From Chryseosolibacter histidinae (lineage in GTDB: Bacteria > Bacteroidota > Bacteroidia > Cytophagales > Cyclobacteriaceae), in assembly GCF_018598225.1 (NCBI RefSeq), contig NZ_JAHESF010000015.1, positions 111,676 through 175,675 of the forward strand: a stretch of DNA of 64,000 nt. The letters run 5' to 3'. Positions 34,730-43,338 of this stretch are shown in pieces. Numbering within the stretch: the first letter of the stretch is position 1; each line of letters starts with the position of its first letter. Under the pieces are notes generated by a model that saw only the letters and a list, made by a program, of their open reading frames with translations, was not told the DNA's origin and did no database searches. A program made the position numbers and the translations under genes.

Positions 34730-36133
34730 CTTTTTTGGGGTTTCATACCCCAGCACCCTCAACATGCTCTCGCTGGTTTGTTCGGGTGCGAAAAGTTTTG
34801 TGGTGATCTCGCCATCTTCATTGCGGTCGATGAGCACGTGCTTCGGTGCCGGAACCAGGCAGTGCTGAATGCCACCATAGCCACCCAGTGATTCCTGGTA
34901 GGCACCCGTATGGAAAAATCCGATGTACAGCGGCTCCTCGTCGTTGATCATGGGAAGGAACACTTCACCTGTATGCGCTTCGGAGTTGTAGTAGTCCATG
35001 CTGTCGCACGTAAGGCCGCCCATGTTCACTTTGTGGTAGGGGTCGTCCCATTTGTTGATGGCCAGCAGGATATATTTTTGGTTCAGTCCCCAGGCGTCGG
35101 GCAGGTGGGTGATGAACGAACCGTCTATCATGTACCAGAGCTCTTTGTCGTTCTGCAGCTTCTGATCGATCACTTTATAAAGCACCGCGCCGCTCTCGCC
35201 AACGGTATAGCTGCCGAACTCTGTGAAGATGTTGGGCACGGGAACGTTGTTCTTATCACAGATCCACTTGATGTTCTCCACGATCTGCTCGATCATGTAT
35301 TTGTAGTCATAGTGGAATGTGAGCGAAGTTTTGATGGGGAAGCCGCCGCCGATATCGATGGAGTCGAGCGTGGGGCAGATCTTCTTCAGCTCGCAGTATT
35401 TGAAAATGAAGCGGCTCAGCTCGCTCCAGTAGTAAGCAGTATCCTTGATGCCCGTGTTAATGAAGAAGTGCAGCATCTTCAGCGACGCTTTCGGGCTGTT
35501 CTCGATCTTGTCGCGATAGAAGTTGGTAATGTCGCTGTAGCGGATCCCCAGGCGCGAGGTGTAAAATTCGAACTTGGGTTCTTCATCGGCCGCTACACGG
35601 ATACCTACCTGGTAAGAGCCGTTGACGTTCTTCTCATACTCGTCGATCTCACCCATCTTGTCGAGTATGGGCATACAGTTGTGAAAGCCGTCGTTCAGAA
35701 GCTCGGCGATGTATTGGGTATACAGCGGCATTTTAAAGCCGTTGCAGAGAATGTAAGTGTCTTTGGTGATCCGGCCACGCTCGTACAGGGAGCGCACGAT
35801 CGGAATATCGTACGATGAAGACGTTTCGATGTGTACGTCGGTATTTTTCAGCGCTTCTTCCAGCACGAATGAAAAGTGAGACGACTTGGTGCAGTAACAA
35901 TAGGTGTACTTGCCCTTGTATTTGAACCGCTCCATGGCATTGTTGAAAGTAGCCTGTACGAAGCGGATGTTCTCGCTGATGCGGGGGAGGTAAGTGAGCT
36001 TTAAAGGTGTACCGTATTCTTTGATGATATCGTTGAGCGGAACGTCGTTAAAAAGCAGCTCGTGTTCACGTACTTTAAACTCTTTTTGGGGGAATTCGAA
36101 GGTTTGTTCAATCAGCTCCCGGTAGCTCTTCAT
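34727..36133 (-). CDS. speA: Arginine decarboxylase-like PLP enzyme (short Bacteroidota form)
   Basis: A fold-type III PLP-dependent decarboxylase of 468 residues. The PLP lysine lies in YCYCTKSSHFS, the phosphate-binding glycines in SIDIGGGFP, and the catalytic cysteine in GLTCDSMDYY. Specificity is inferred from the type: this short form differs from the ~630-residue E. coli SpeA but is the one commonly annotated as arginine decarboxylase in Bacteroidota, next to an agmatinase/arginase gene. It would give agmatine as the first step of polyamine synthesis. It is divergent from the arginase-family gene at 36511, with a shared 377-base upstream region. Ornithine or another diamino acid as substrate cannot be excluded. 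Confidence 0.82.
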   Translation of the reverse strand: MKSYRELIEQTFEFPQKEFKVREHELLFNDVPLNDIIKEYGTPLKLTYLPRISENIRFVQATFNNAMERFKYKGKYTYCYCTKSSHFSFVLEEALKNTDVHIETSSSYDIPIVRSLYERGRITKDTYILCNGFKMPLYTQYIAELLNDGFHNCMPILDKMGEIDEYEKNVNGSYQVGIRVAADEEPKFEFYTSRLGIRYSDITNFYRDKIENSPKASLKMLHFFINTGIKDTAYYWSELSRFIFKYCELKKICPTLDSIDIGGGFPIKTSLTFHYDYKYMIEQIVENIKWICDKNNVPVPNIFTEFGSYTVGESGAVLYKVIDQKLQNDKELWYMIDGSFITHLPDAWGLNQKYILLAINKWDDPYHKVNMGGLTCDSMDYYNSEAHTGEVFLPMINDEEPLYIGFFHTGAYQESLGGYGGIQHCLVPAPKHVLIDRNEDGEITTKLFAPEQTSESMLRVLGYETPKK

Positions 36134-36510
36134 GTAGCGCGTTAATCGTTAATATGTTAGCCTCGTTTCGGAAATCGTAATTACCTCACTATCAATCCAT
36201 TAATCCCCACGATTAACCTTTTGGAGCCGGTCTTGCGGCAGCCCGGGATTGTGAATAAACGATTCCAAGAGAGGTGCAATATTGGGATAAATTTGCCATC
36301 TTTGCAATACACTTGCAGAACGTATGGTGAATCGTTTTTCGCGCTCAGTTTTACCTGTCGAACCACCCGATTTCTAACGGGGAGGTTGCAGGAATTTTTT
36401 AGCCGATTCACCATCATTCCCAAAACCCATTAAATTTTTTACCTGAATACCTGTACCTTTTTGCAATGCCTGTCGCTTGACGGGTTGTTTTACACAGAAC
36501 ATTTTAGATT
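36134..36510. promoter_or_regulatory. Divergent promoter region of the polyamine genes
   Basis: A 377-base gap between the divergent arginine decarboxylase and arginase-family genes. Plus-strand candidates for a Bacteroidota -7 box (TAnnTTTG) are TAAATTTG at 36298-36305, an exact match far upstream, and the near match TACCTTTTTG at 36454-36463, about 50 bases ahead of the rightward start. No clear box was seen for the leftward gene. No structured RNA was recognised. Confidence 0.4.
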
Positions 36511-37473
36511 ATGAAAGAGATTAAGATCATAGAAGTCAAGTCCGAGATCGGCGCCGGAACCCGCGGAGCAAGCCTTGGTGTTGAAGCCATGAAGATCGCG
36601 AGCCTTGACCTGAATTCAGATTTTTTCAAGCAATACGATTCTATTGAAGTAGAGAACGTTAACGAGCTGTTGTTCGACGGCGCAAAACACTCCTACGCCA
36701 AATTCATCGATGGCGTGCTCATCATGGAAGAGCGGGTATGCCTCGAAGTTTACGAGCAGCTTTTCGACGAGTTTTTCCCCATCATCATGGCCGGCGACCA
36801 CAGCACCGCCTATGGTACCATTGCAGGCATCAAGAAGGCACACCCCAAGATCAGGCTGGGTGTGATCTGGATCGATGCACATGCCGATTTTCATACGCCC
36901 TTCACCACCCCTTCCGGAAACATGCACGGCATGGCGGTAGCGATGGCCTGCGGACTCGATAACCTTGAGTGTAAGGTGAACGATCCGCGCGGAGAAACAC
37001 TCGACTATTGGGAGCAGATCAAGGATGTGGGTATACCCGGTCCCAAGATCTATCCTGAAGACATTGTTTACATCGCTGTGCGCGATCTCGAAAAACCCGA
37101 GAACTACCTCATCAATAAATACAACATCAACTTTATTGAAACGGAAGATGTCAAGAAGATCGGCCCTGCCAAAATCGCCGAGAAGGCGCTGCAGATGCTG
37201 GACCACTGCGACCTGATCTACGTTTCGTTCGATGTTGACAGCATGGACTCAAGGATCTCCACCGGTACGGGAACTCCTGTGCCCAACGGACTCACGGTAG
37301 ACGAAGCCAAGGAGCTCAATGCAGCGCTGGCCAAAAATCCGAAAGTGTGCGCGTGGGAGATCGTGGAAGTGAACCCTACCCTCGACACAGAGAACAGGAT
37401 GGCCGAAAGCGCTTTCGAGATCGTTGAAGCTACCGCGAAGGCTGTCGTGGGAAGACCCGTGCTCGCTGAGTAA
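36511..37473 (+). CDS. Arginase/agmatinase-family ureohydrolase
   Basis: Dimanganese ureohydrolase of 320 residues. All metal-binding motifs are present: AGDHS (H97), WIDAHADFHT (D122, H124, D126) and SFDVDSMD (D241, D243). The SGNMHGM segment after the second motif is closer to arginases, which use it to hold the amino-acid part, than to agmatinases. The product with arginine would be ornithine plus urea; with agmatine it would be putrescine plus urea. The divergent decarboxylase favours agmatine, the sequence motif favours arginine, so substrate is left open. A weak inverted motif fills the short gap to the convergent START-domain gene. Confidence 0.88.
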   Translation: MKEIKIIEVKSEIGAGTRGASLGVEAMKIASLDLNSDFFKQYDSIEVENVNELLFDGAKHSYAKFIDGVLIMEERVCLEVYEQLFDEFFPIIMAGDHSTAYGTIAGIKKAHPKIRLGVIWIDAHADFHTPFTTPSGNMHGMAVAMACGLDNLECKVNDPRGETLDYWEQIKDVGIPGPKIYPEDIVYIAVRDLEKPENYLINKYNINFIETEDVKKIGPAKIAEKALQMLDHCDLIYVSFDVDSMDSRISTGTGTPVPNGLTVDEAKELNAALAKNPKVCAWEIVEVNPTLDTENRMAESAFEIVEATAKAVVGRPVLAE

Positions 37474-37540
37474 CACGGTTTATAATTTCATTTACGGTTT
37501 GGGATCTGTGCTAACTTGAAACCTTAAACCTGAAATTTCT

Positions 37541-38191
37541 CTATTCTTCCTCGAGGATACTGATGTACGACTTGATGGTGCTCATCAGGTTGGCCCTGAT
37601 CACCGGGTCTGTGAAGATGCGCGGAATGCTGCTGGGCATCGACAGGATCCTGTAGGTGATGCGAACATCTTTCTCCCGTTTCTCAAACAGCCAGCTCCCC
37701 GCGAGACTCATGCGGTAGGCGTCGTCATCCACCGGTGCATACTTGTCGTTGACCACACTTTCGAAGGTCATGAACAGGCGTTGCCCCGGCACTTTCTCCG
37801 TGATCTTGTATACGAGAAAATGATCCTGGTCGCTCACGGGCCAGGGTATGTCATGGTAAGAGTACTCGTACCAGGTAGTATCGGTCTGCGGGTAGACCTT
37901 GAATTTTTCCACGTGGTCCTGCCACTCCTTGATCTTCGCCTCGTTCTTCACCAGGGCCAGTGCCTCATCGATGGAGGCACGTACGAAGAACACACCTTTT
38001 ACTTCCCGGGCTTCCACGGGCGGATTGGTCTTGGGAAAAGAGATCCAGCGCTCGTACACGAAGATGTTGTCTTTTTCTTTAACCAGCTTGAATCCCTCGT
38101 CCCCGGCTTTTTCTGCCTGGGCGTGCAACAAGTACGGAATTATCATCGCAAACAGGACCAACAATGAAGCCTTCAGCCAATTCATGAGCAT
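37541..38191 (-). CDS. START-domain-like exported protein
   Basis: A 216-residue protein from the ATG at 38191 (MLMNWLKASLLVLFAMIIPY); the longer frame would need a TTG at 38230. The signal peptide ends near HAQ. The body resembles START/SRPBCC lipid-binding domains, with strands such as DNIFVYERWISFPKT, a helix (ASIDEALALVKNEAKIKEWQ), a YSYHDIPWPVSDQDHFL loop and a C-terminal helix after IPRIFTDPVIRANL. Such proteins bind hydrophobic ligands in a helix-grip pocket. The ligand is unknown and there is no functional tie to the neighbours. Confidence 0.78.
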   Translation of the reverse strand: MLMNWLKASLLVLFAMIIPYLLHAQAEKAGDEGFKLVKEKDNIFVYERWISFPKTNPPVEAREVKGVFFVRASIDEALALVKNEAKIKEWQDHVEKFKVYPQTDTTWYEYSYHDIPWPVSDQDHFLVYKITEKVPGQRLFMTFESVVNDKYAPVDDDAYRMSLAGSWLFEKREKDVRITYRILSMPSSIPRIFTDPVIRANLMSTIKSYISILEEE

Positions 38192-38282
38192 GCGAAAAAC
38201 TGGAAGGTAACTAAAAAATACCGTACCCAACCCTTCATGTTAAGTTCTTGAGGGTTTAAGACAGATTTATTGCATAAATCCT

Positions 38283-38290
38283 TAATTTCG
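38283..38290 (+). promoter_or_regulatory. Candidate -7 box of the deoxyhypusine synthase-like gene
   Basis: TAATTTCG is one base off the Bacteroidota TAnnTTTG consensus and lies 20 bases ahead of the ATG at 38310. No convincing TTG -33 element was found. Confidence 0.35.
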
Positions 38291-38309
38291 CGGCAAATAG
38301 AATCAGAAA

Positions 38310-39287
38310 ATGAGCCAAAACAGACCGATTTCCTCCTTCATCGAAAAGCACTATCTCCATTTCAATGCCGCTGCCCTGGTAGATGCAGCCAAGGGGTATA
38401 AGAAACACCTCGCCGAAGGCAAAAAAATGATGATCACCCTGGCCGGTGCCATGAGTACAGGTGAGCTGGGCATCTCGTTGGCAGAGATGATCCGCCAGGA
38501 CAAAGTACAGATCATATCATGTACGGGAGCCAACCTGGAAGAGGATATCATGAACCTGGTGGCCCACGATTACTATAAGCGCATTCCGAACTACCGCGAC
38601 CTTACGCCGGAGCAGGAGTGGGACCTGCTTTCGAAAGGTATGAACCGCGTTACCGATACGTGTATTCCCGAAGAAGAAGCTTTCAGAAGATTACAGAAAC
38701 ATATTTACGAGCTGTGGAAAGACGCTAACGATAAAGGTGAGCGTTACCTGCCCCATGAGTTCATGTACAAGATGCTGAACAGCGGTGTGCTGAAACAGTA
38801 CTACCAGATCGACCCGAAGAACTCCTGGATGATCGCGGCAGCGGAGAAGAACCTGCCGATCGTTGTGCCCGGATGGGAGGACTCCACCATGGGTAACATC
38901 TTCGCTTCGTATTGTGTTACCGGCGAGCTGAAGCCCACAACCGTAAAAGGCGGCATCGAGTACATGACGTTCCTGGCAGACTGGTACACCCAGAATGCCG
39001 GCGAGCATGGCATCGGCTTCTTCCAGATCGGTGGTGGCATCGCAGGCGATTTCCCGATTTGTGTGGTGCCCATGCTTCACCAGGACCTCGAGCGCGATGG
39101 CGTTCCGTTCTGGAGCTACTTCTGCCAGATCAGCGACTCTACAACCAGCTACGGATCGTATTCCGGCGCTGTGCCCAACGAAAAGATCACCTGGGGCAAG
39201 CTGAGCATCGACACACCGAAGTTCATCATCGAGTCGGATGCCACGATCGTAGCACCGCTGATGTTCGCATACGTGCTTGAGTGGTAG
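38310..39287 (+). CDS. Deoxyhypusine synthase-like protein (probable polyamine enzyme)
   Basis: A 325-residue member of the deoxyhypusine synthase family. NAD-site segments ITLAGAMSTGELGISLAEMI and ISCTGANLEEDIMNLVAH are present, as are WEDSTMGN and GGGIAGDF. The active-site lysine is kept in ITWGKL (K297). Eukaryotic enzymes move an aminobutyl group from spermidine to eIF5A; bacteria lack eIF5A, so members here are thought to act on small amines, for example making homospermidine-type products. The nearby arginine decarboxylase and ureohydrolase genes support a polyamine role. It is transcribed alone, with repeat H6 starting 4 bases after its stop. Confidence 0.87.
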   Translation: MSQNRPISSFIEKHYLHFNAAALVDAAKGYKKHLAEGKKMMITLAGAMSTGELGISLAEMIRQDKVQIISCTGANLEEDIMNLVAHDYYKRIPNYRDLTPEQEWDLLSKGMNRVTDTCIPEEEAFRRLQKHIYELWKDANDKGERYLPHEFMYKMLNSGVLKQYYQIDPKNSWMIAAAEKNLPIVVPGWEDSTMGNIFASYCVTGELKPTTVKGGIEYMTFLADWYTQNAGEHGIGFFQIGGGIAGDFPICVVPMLHQDLERDGVPFWSYFCQISDSTTSYGSYSGAVPNEKITWGKLSIDTPKFIIESDATIVAPLMFAYVLEW

Positions 39288-39291
39288 AATC

Positions 39292-39432
39292 AGTTGCCAG
39301 TTGCCGGTTTCCGGATGGCCAGTTGAGGCGGAGTAACTTATCACATGCTGTATTCCTGATCCTGGATGTGGAACAGTAAGGAGTCGTTAACACCGAAATG
39401 AACCGGTAACAGGCAACCGGTAACCGGCAACC
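39292..39432. repeat. Heptamer-phased inverted repeat H6 (unit AGTTGCC)
   Basis: The left arm reads AGTTGCC, AGTTGCC, GGTTTCC, an 8-base unit and AGTTGAG (from 39292). The right arm (39401-39432), on the other strand, reads GGTTGCC, GGTTACC, GGTTGCC, TGTTACC. It fills the gap between the deoxyhypusine synthase-like gene and argS. Confidence 0.85.
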
Positions 39433-39454
39433 ATTACTAACTTTCGATTTGAAC

Positions 39455-41242
39455 ATGAACCTAGATACACTGCTTCGCTCCGAAATACAGAAGTCCGTCC
39501 TGGCGTTATTCGGCCAGCAGGTTGAGAACTTTCAGCTGCAGCCAACCAACCAGGAGTTTGAAGGCTCGCACACACTCGTGTGTTTCCCGCTGACGAAGAT
39601 CTCGAAGAAAAATCCCGAAGAAACAGCAAAGGCCATCGGTGAATACCTGGTGGCGAACTCCGGTATTGTGAGCAGGTTCAATGTGGTGAAAGGATTTCTG
39701 AACCTGGTGCTGGGCGACAGCGTCTGGCTGCAAATGCTGGAAGCCATTTACACCAATCCGTCTTTCGGTCAGCTACCTGACAATGGCGAAGAGATCATGA
39801 TCGAATACTCTTCACCCAATACCAACAAGCCGCTCCACCTCGGTCACCTCAGAAATAATTTCCTGGGCTGGAGCGTGGCGGAGATCTACAAGGCCAATGG
39901 TTACAAAGTGCACAAGGTGCAGATCATCAACGACAGGGGGATCCACATCTGTAAATCGATGGCGGCATGGACCCTTTACGGCGATGGCGAAACACCACAG
40001 ACCAGTGGCATGAAGGGCGATCACCTCGTAGGCAAATACTACGTCGAATTTGATAAAGCTTATAAGGCGCAGGTAAAAGCGCTGATAGAAAAAGGCGCGA
40101 GCGAAGCGGAGGCCGAGAAGCAGGCACCCATCATGAAGCTCGCTTCGGAGATGCTGCGCAAGTGGGAACAGAAAGATTCCGAGGTACTGCAGCTGTGGAG
40201 CATGATGAATGGCTGGGTGTATAAAGGTTTCAATGCCACTTACGAGAAAATGGGTGTTGACTTCGACAAGCTCTATTACGAGTCAGATACCTACCTGCTC
40301 GGCAAAGAGGAGGTGATGAAGGGCCTCGAAAAAGGTGTGTTCTTCAAGAAGGAGGATGGCTCCGTCTGGGTTGATCTTACAGGTGACGGACTTGACCAGA
40401 AAGTGCTCTTAAGGGCCGATGGAACGTCTGTCTACATGACACAGGATATCGGCACGGCCATTCTGCGCTTCAGGGATTTTCCCAAGATCGGCGGCCAGGT
40501 TTACACCGTGGGCAACGAGCAGGAGTACCACTTCAAGGTGTTGTTCCTCATCCTGGGCAAGCTGGGATACGAGTGGGCAAAACGTTGTTACCACCTTTCT
40601 TATGGCATGGTTGACCTTCCTACCGGGAAGATGAAGTCGCGTGAAGGAACGGTGGTTGATGCTGACGACCTGATAGACGAAATGGTGAAGGAGGCAGAGC
40701 AGCAGACCCGAGAGCTGGGCAAGGTTGAAGACCTCACGCCTCAGGAGGCCAGGCAGTTGTTTGAAATGATCGGGCTGGGCGCGTTGAAGTTCTTCCTGCT
40801 GAAGGTTGACCCGAAGAAGCGTATGCTGTTCGATCCCAATGAATCGATCCAGTTGCAGGGGTTCACCGGACCGTTCATTCAATATACCCATGCCAGGATC
40901 AGGGCCATTTTAAGGAAGGCTGAAAGTCTGGGCATTACCGTTGCAAAAGAAGATTTCAAGGTTATAAAATCGCTCGAACCGGCTGAAAGGGAAGTGCTGC
41001 AGGTATTGCAGACGTTCGAGGGAAAGATAAAGGAAGCAGCGCGGGAATATGCACCGTCTATTGTCGCCAATTTGGTGTATGAATTGGCCAAAGAATACAA
41101 CCAGTTCTATCAAAACATCCCTATCTTTAACGAAGCTGATGCCGGCAAACTGAAGGGGAGAATAGCCTTGTCGAAGGCGGTGGCCGATGCCATAAAAAAA
41201 GGAATGCAGCTGTTGGGGATCCAGGTGCCGGAAAGAATGTGA
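39455..41242 (+). CDS. argS: Arginyl-tRNA synthetase
   Basis: Class I aminoacyl-tRNA synthetase of 595 residues from the ATG at 39455; an in-frame TTG lies 6 bases upstream. The N-terminal tRNA-binding domain covers about 1-105. The HIGH-type motif is PLHLGHLRNN and the KMSK-type loop is KMKSREGT. The anticodon-binding DALR-type C-terminal domain has FIQYTHARIRAILRKA and ends near QLLGIQVPERM. A tandem pair of peroxidase genes and menA follow closely on the same strand. Confidence 0.96.
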   Translation: MNLDTLLRSEIQKSVLALFGQQVENFQLQPTNQEFEGSHTLVCFPLTKISKKNPEETAKAIGEYLVANSGIVSRFNVVKGFLNLVLGDSVWLQMLEAIYTNPSFGQLPDNGEEIMIEYSSPNTNKPLHLGHLRNNFLGWSVAEIYKANGYKVHKVQIINDRGIHICKSMAAWTLYGDGETPQTSGMKGDHLVGKYYVEFDKAYKAQVKALIEKGASEAEAEKQAPIMKLASEMLRKWEQKDSEVLQLWSMMNGWVYKGFNATYEKMGVDFDKLYYESDTYLLGKEEVMKGLEKGVFFKKEDGSVWVDLTGDGLDQKVLLRADGTSVYMTQDIGTAILRFRDFPKIGGQVYTVGNEQEYHFKVLFLILGKLGYEWAKRCYHLSYGMVDLPTGKMKSREGTVVDADDLIDEMVKEAEQQTRELGKVEDLTPQEARQLFEMIGLGALKFFLLKVDPKKRMLFDPNESIQLQGFTGPFIQYTHARIRAILRKAESLGITVAKEDFKVIKSLEPAEREVLQVLQTFEGKIKEAAREYAPSIVANLVYELAKEYNQFYQNIPIFNEADAGKLKGRIALSKAVADAIKKGMQLLGIQVPERM

Positions 41243-41300
41243 TCAGCGGTTGAACAATTCCGCAGCTTTAAAAGTTTTATTGATAACAAATCCTTTAGCC

Positions 41301-41798
41301 ATGAAAACCATACTCTTTGTTCTGATGATAACCCTTTTTTCTGCACCCGCATCGATCTATGATTTCAAGATCAATTCCATCGACGGCAACGAAATAGATT
41401 TTGCCCAGTTCAAAGGAAAGAGCCTGCTCATTGTGAACGTAGCCTCCAAGTGTGGCTATACGCCGCAGTACACAGACCTCGAAAAACTTCACGAAGATTT
41501 CGGTTCCAAAGTAGTGGTACTCGGTTTCCCGGCCAACAACTTCGGAAGCCAGGAGCCTGGCAACAACACCGAGATCGCCCAGTTCTGCCAGAAGAACTAC
41601 GGCGTAAAATTCCAGATGTTTGAAAAGGTTTCCGTAAAAGGAGATGACCAGCATCCGTTATACAAATGGCTGAAGGAGCAAACAGGTCAGGAACCCACCT
41701 GGAACTTCTGCAAATACCTGGTGAAGCCCGATGGCACGGTGAAGTTCTTCCCTTCCAAGGTGAAACCGCTCGATAGCCAGATCGTTGATGCGTTATAA
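41301..41798 (+). CDS. Exported glutathione peroxidase-like thiol peroxidase, copy 1
   Basis: A 165-residue GPx-family protein; the ATG at 41301 gives a signal peptide (MKTILFVLMITLFSAPAS). A longer frame from 41250 would bury it. The peroxidatic residue is cysteine, not selenocysteine (C51 in SKCGYTPQY). The partner Gln (NNFGSQEPG) and Trp-Asn (TWNF) are present. A second cysteine in FCQKNYGV fits the thioredoxin-dependent type. It should reduce peroxides in the periplasm. Copy 2 overlaps its 3' end by 11 bases. Confidence 0.87.
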   Translation: MKTILFVLMITLFSAPASIYDFKINSIDGNEIDFAQFKGKSLLIVNVASKCGYTPQYTDLEKLHEDFGSKVVVLGFPANNFGSQEPGNNTEIAQFCQKNYGVKFQMFEKVSVKGDDQHPLYKWLKEQTGQEPTWNFCKYLVKPDGTVKFFPSKVKPLDSQIVDAL

Positions 41799-42345
41799 AC
41801 GTACGATACTCATCGTTCTGCTCATGGGGTTCGGATCTGTGTTGTTCAATAAGCTGTTCTCGGCGCAAAAGACTCCCACGGGAGACCTGTATGATTTCAA
41901 GATGCGGTCGCTGGAGGGTGAGCTCGTGGACTTTGCCCAGTTCCGTGGAAAAAATCTGCTCATCGTCAACACAGCCTCCAAGTGTGGGTACACTTACCAG
42001 TACGAAGACCTCCAGAAGCTTCATGAGCGCTTTGGTGATAAGGTGACGGTGCTCGGATTTCCGGCCAACAACTTTCTTTGGCAGGAGCCGGGTTCCAACA
42101 GCGAGATCGCGGCGTTTTGCCAGAAGAACTATGGCGTCACCTTCCAGATGTTTGAAAAGATCTCGGTAAAGGGCAGGGATAAACATCCGCTCTACCGGTG
42201 GCTTCAGGAAAAATCGGGCGAAAGCCCCTCCTGGAATTTTTCGAAATACCTGATCGATAAACACGGCAATGTGGTGGGTTTCTATGGCCCCAAGGTGAAG
42301 CCGATGGATAAGGAAATCATTGATAAGATCGCACAACTTGAGTAA
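41788..42345 (+). CDS. Exported glutathione peroxidase-like thiol peroxidase, copy 2
   Basis: A 185-residue paralogue of the gene before it. The ATG at 41788 lies inside the end of copy 1 (11-base overlap), so the two are probably translated together. An N-terminal membrane helix (about 7-24, RTILIVLLMGFGSVLF) may be an anchor or an uncleaved signal. The peroxidatic cysteine is C66 (SKCGYTYQY), with Gln in FLWQEPG and Trp-Asn in SWNF. One of the two copies keeps a Phe-Gly-Ser where this copy has Phe-Leu-Trp ahead of the Gln. Confidence 0.87.
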   Translation: MRYKRTILIVLLMGFGSVLFNKLFSAQKTPTGDLYDFKMRSLEGELVDFAQFRGKNLLIVNTASKCGYTYQYEDLQKLHERFGDKVTVLGFPANNFLWQEPGSNSEIAAFCQKNYGVTFQMFEKISVKGRDKHPLYRWLQEKSGESPSWNFSKYLIDKHGNVVGFYGPKVKPMDKEIIDKIAQLE

Positions 42346-43237
42346 CACACGTACCTGGATAAAAGCTTTCCGGCTGAGAACCCTGCCACTGGCCGTATCT
42401 TCCATTGCCATGGGAGGTTTTCTCGCTTCCGCCGCAGATGCTTTCCGCTGGGATATTTTCCTGCTTTGTATCCTCACCACCATCTTCCTTCAGATCCTTT
42501 CAAACCTCGCCAACGATTATGGCGATTCCATTCACGGTGCCGACAGCGTTGACCGCAAGGGACCTTCGCGTGCCGTGCAGTCTGGCGCAGTGACCATGGC
42601 ACAGATGCGGGTGGCCGTGATCGTGTTCGTGCTGCTGTCCCTTTCCAGTGGCGTTACCTTGCTGCTGGTGTCGTTTGGGCTGGCATGGAAGGGTATACTT
42701 TTCTTTTTCGGACTCGGTGTGCTGAGCATCATCGCCGCCATGGCCTACACCATGGGAAAAAAACCCTACGGCTATGCGGGCCTTGGCGATCTTTCCGTGC
42801 TCATCTTCTTCGGATTTGTGGGCGTGTTGGGCTCGTATTACCTGTTCACCAAGAACGTTACAACCTTCAGCCTGCTTCCGGCGCTGAGCTGCGGATTGTT
42901 CTCCATCGCGGTGCTCAACATCAACAACATCCGCGACATCGACTCAGATCGCAAGGCAGGCAAGTTTTCCATCCCCGTCAGAATTGGCCGTGAAAAGGCG
43001 GTACTGTATCACTGGGTGTTGCTGATCGCTGGCATATCGTCGGCCGTGGTGTTTACGGTGCTCACCTATACGTCTGCATGGCAGTTGCTTTTTGTGATCA
43101 CGATCCCGCTATTTTTGATCAATGGCAAAGCGGTGAGCAGCAAACCATCGCACGAGCTGGATCCTTACCTGAAGCAGATGGCGTTGTCTACTTTGCTCTT
43201 TGTACTGCTCTTTGGTGTGGGCATGATCCTGTCGTAA
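42320..43237 (+). CDS. menA: 1,4-dihydroxy-2-naphthoate polyprenyltransferase
   Basis: Inner-membrane UbiA-family enzyme of 305 residues that attaches the polyprenyl chain in menaquinone synthesis. The two aspartate-rich motifs are NDYGD with a following D (NLANDYGDSIHGADSVDRKG) and NNIRDIDSDRKAGK. About eight hydrophobic segments are visible. There is no ATG ahead of residue 31 and the conserved AFRLRTLPLAVSSI region precedes it, so the start is a TTG at 42320 or 42338. Either way the gene overlaps the upstream peroxidase (end 42345), which suggests translational coupling. Confidence 0.92.
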   Translation: MIRSHNLSNTRTWIKAFRLRTLPLAVSSIAMGGFLASAADAFRWDIFLLCILTTIFLQILSNLANDYGDSIHGADSVDRKGPSRAVQSGAVTMAQMRVAVIVFVLLSLSSGVTLLLVSFGLAWKGILFFFGLGVLSIIAAMAYTMGKKPYGYAGLGDLSVLIFFGFVGVLGSYYLFTKNVTTFSLLPALSCGLFSIAVLNINNIRDIDSDRKAGKFSIPVRIGREKAVLYHWVLLIAGISSAVVFTVLTYTSAWQLLFVITIPLFLINGKAVSSKPSHELDPYLKQMALSTLLFVLLFGVGMILS

Positions 43238-43283
43238 CAGCCGCTTAAAATTCTCCAACGTCTGTTAAACCTTCAGACGGCTT

Positions 43284-43313
43284 CCTGTGTCTCTAGTACA
43301 GGAATAATTTTTT
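43284..43313 (+). terminator. Possible terminator after menA
   Basis: A short stem CCTGT (43284-43288) and ACAGG (43298-43302) is followed by AATAA and a T run (43307-43313). An earlier GTCTG/CAGAC pair lies just upstream. The stem is only 5 base pairs, so the call is weak. Confidence 0.35.
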
Positions 43314-43338
43314 AAGCTTCATAACGTTTTCTATCTGT

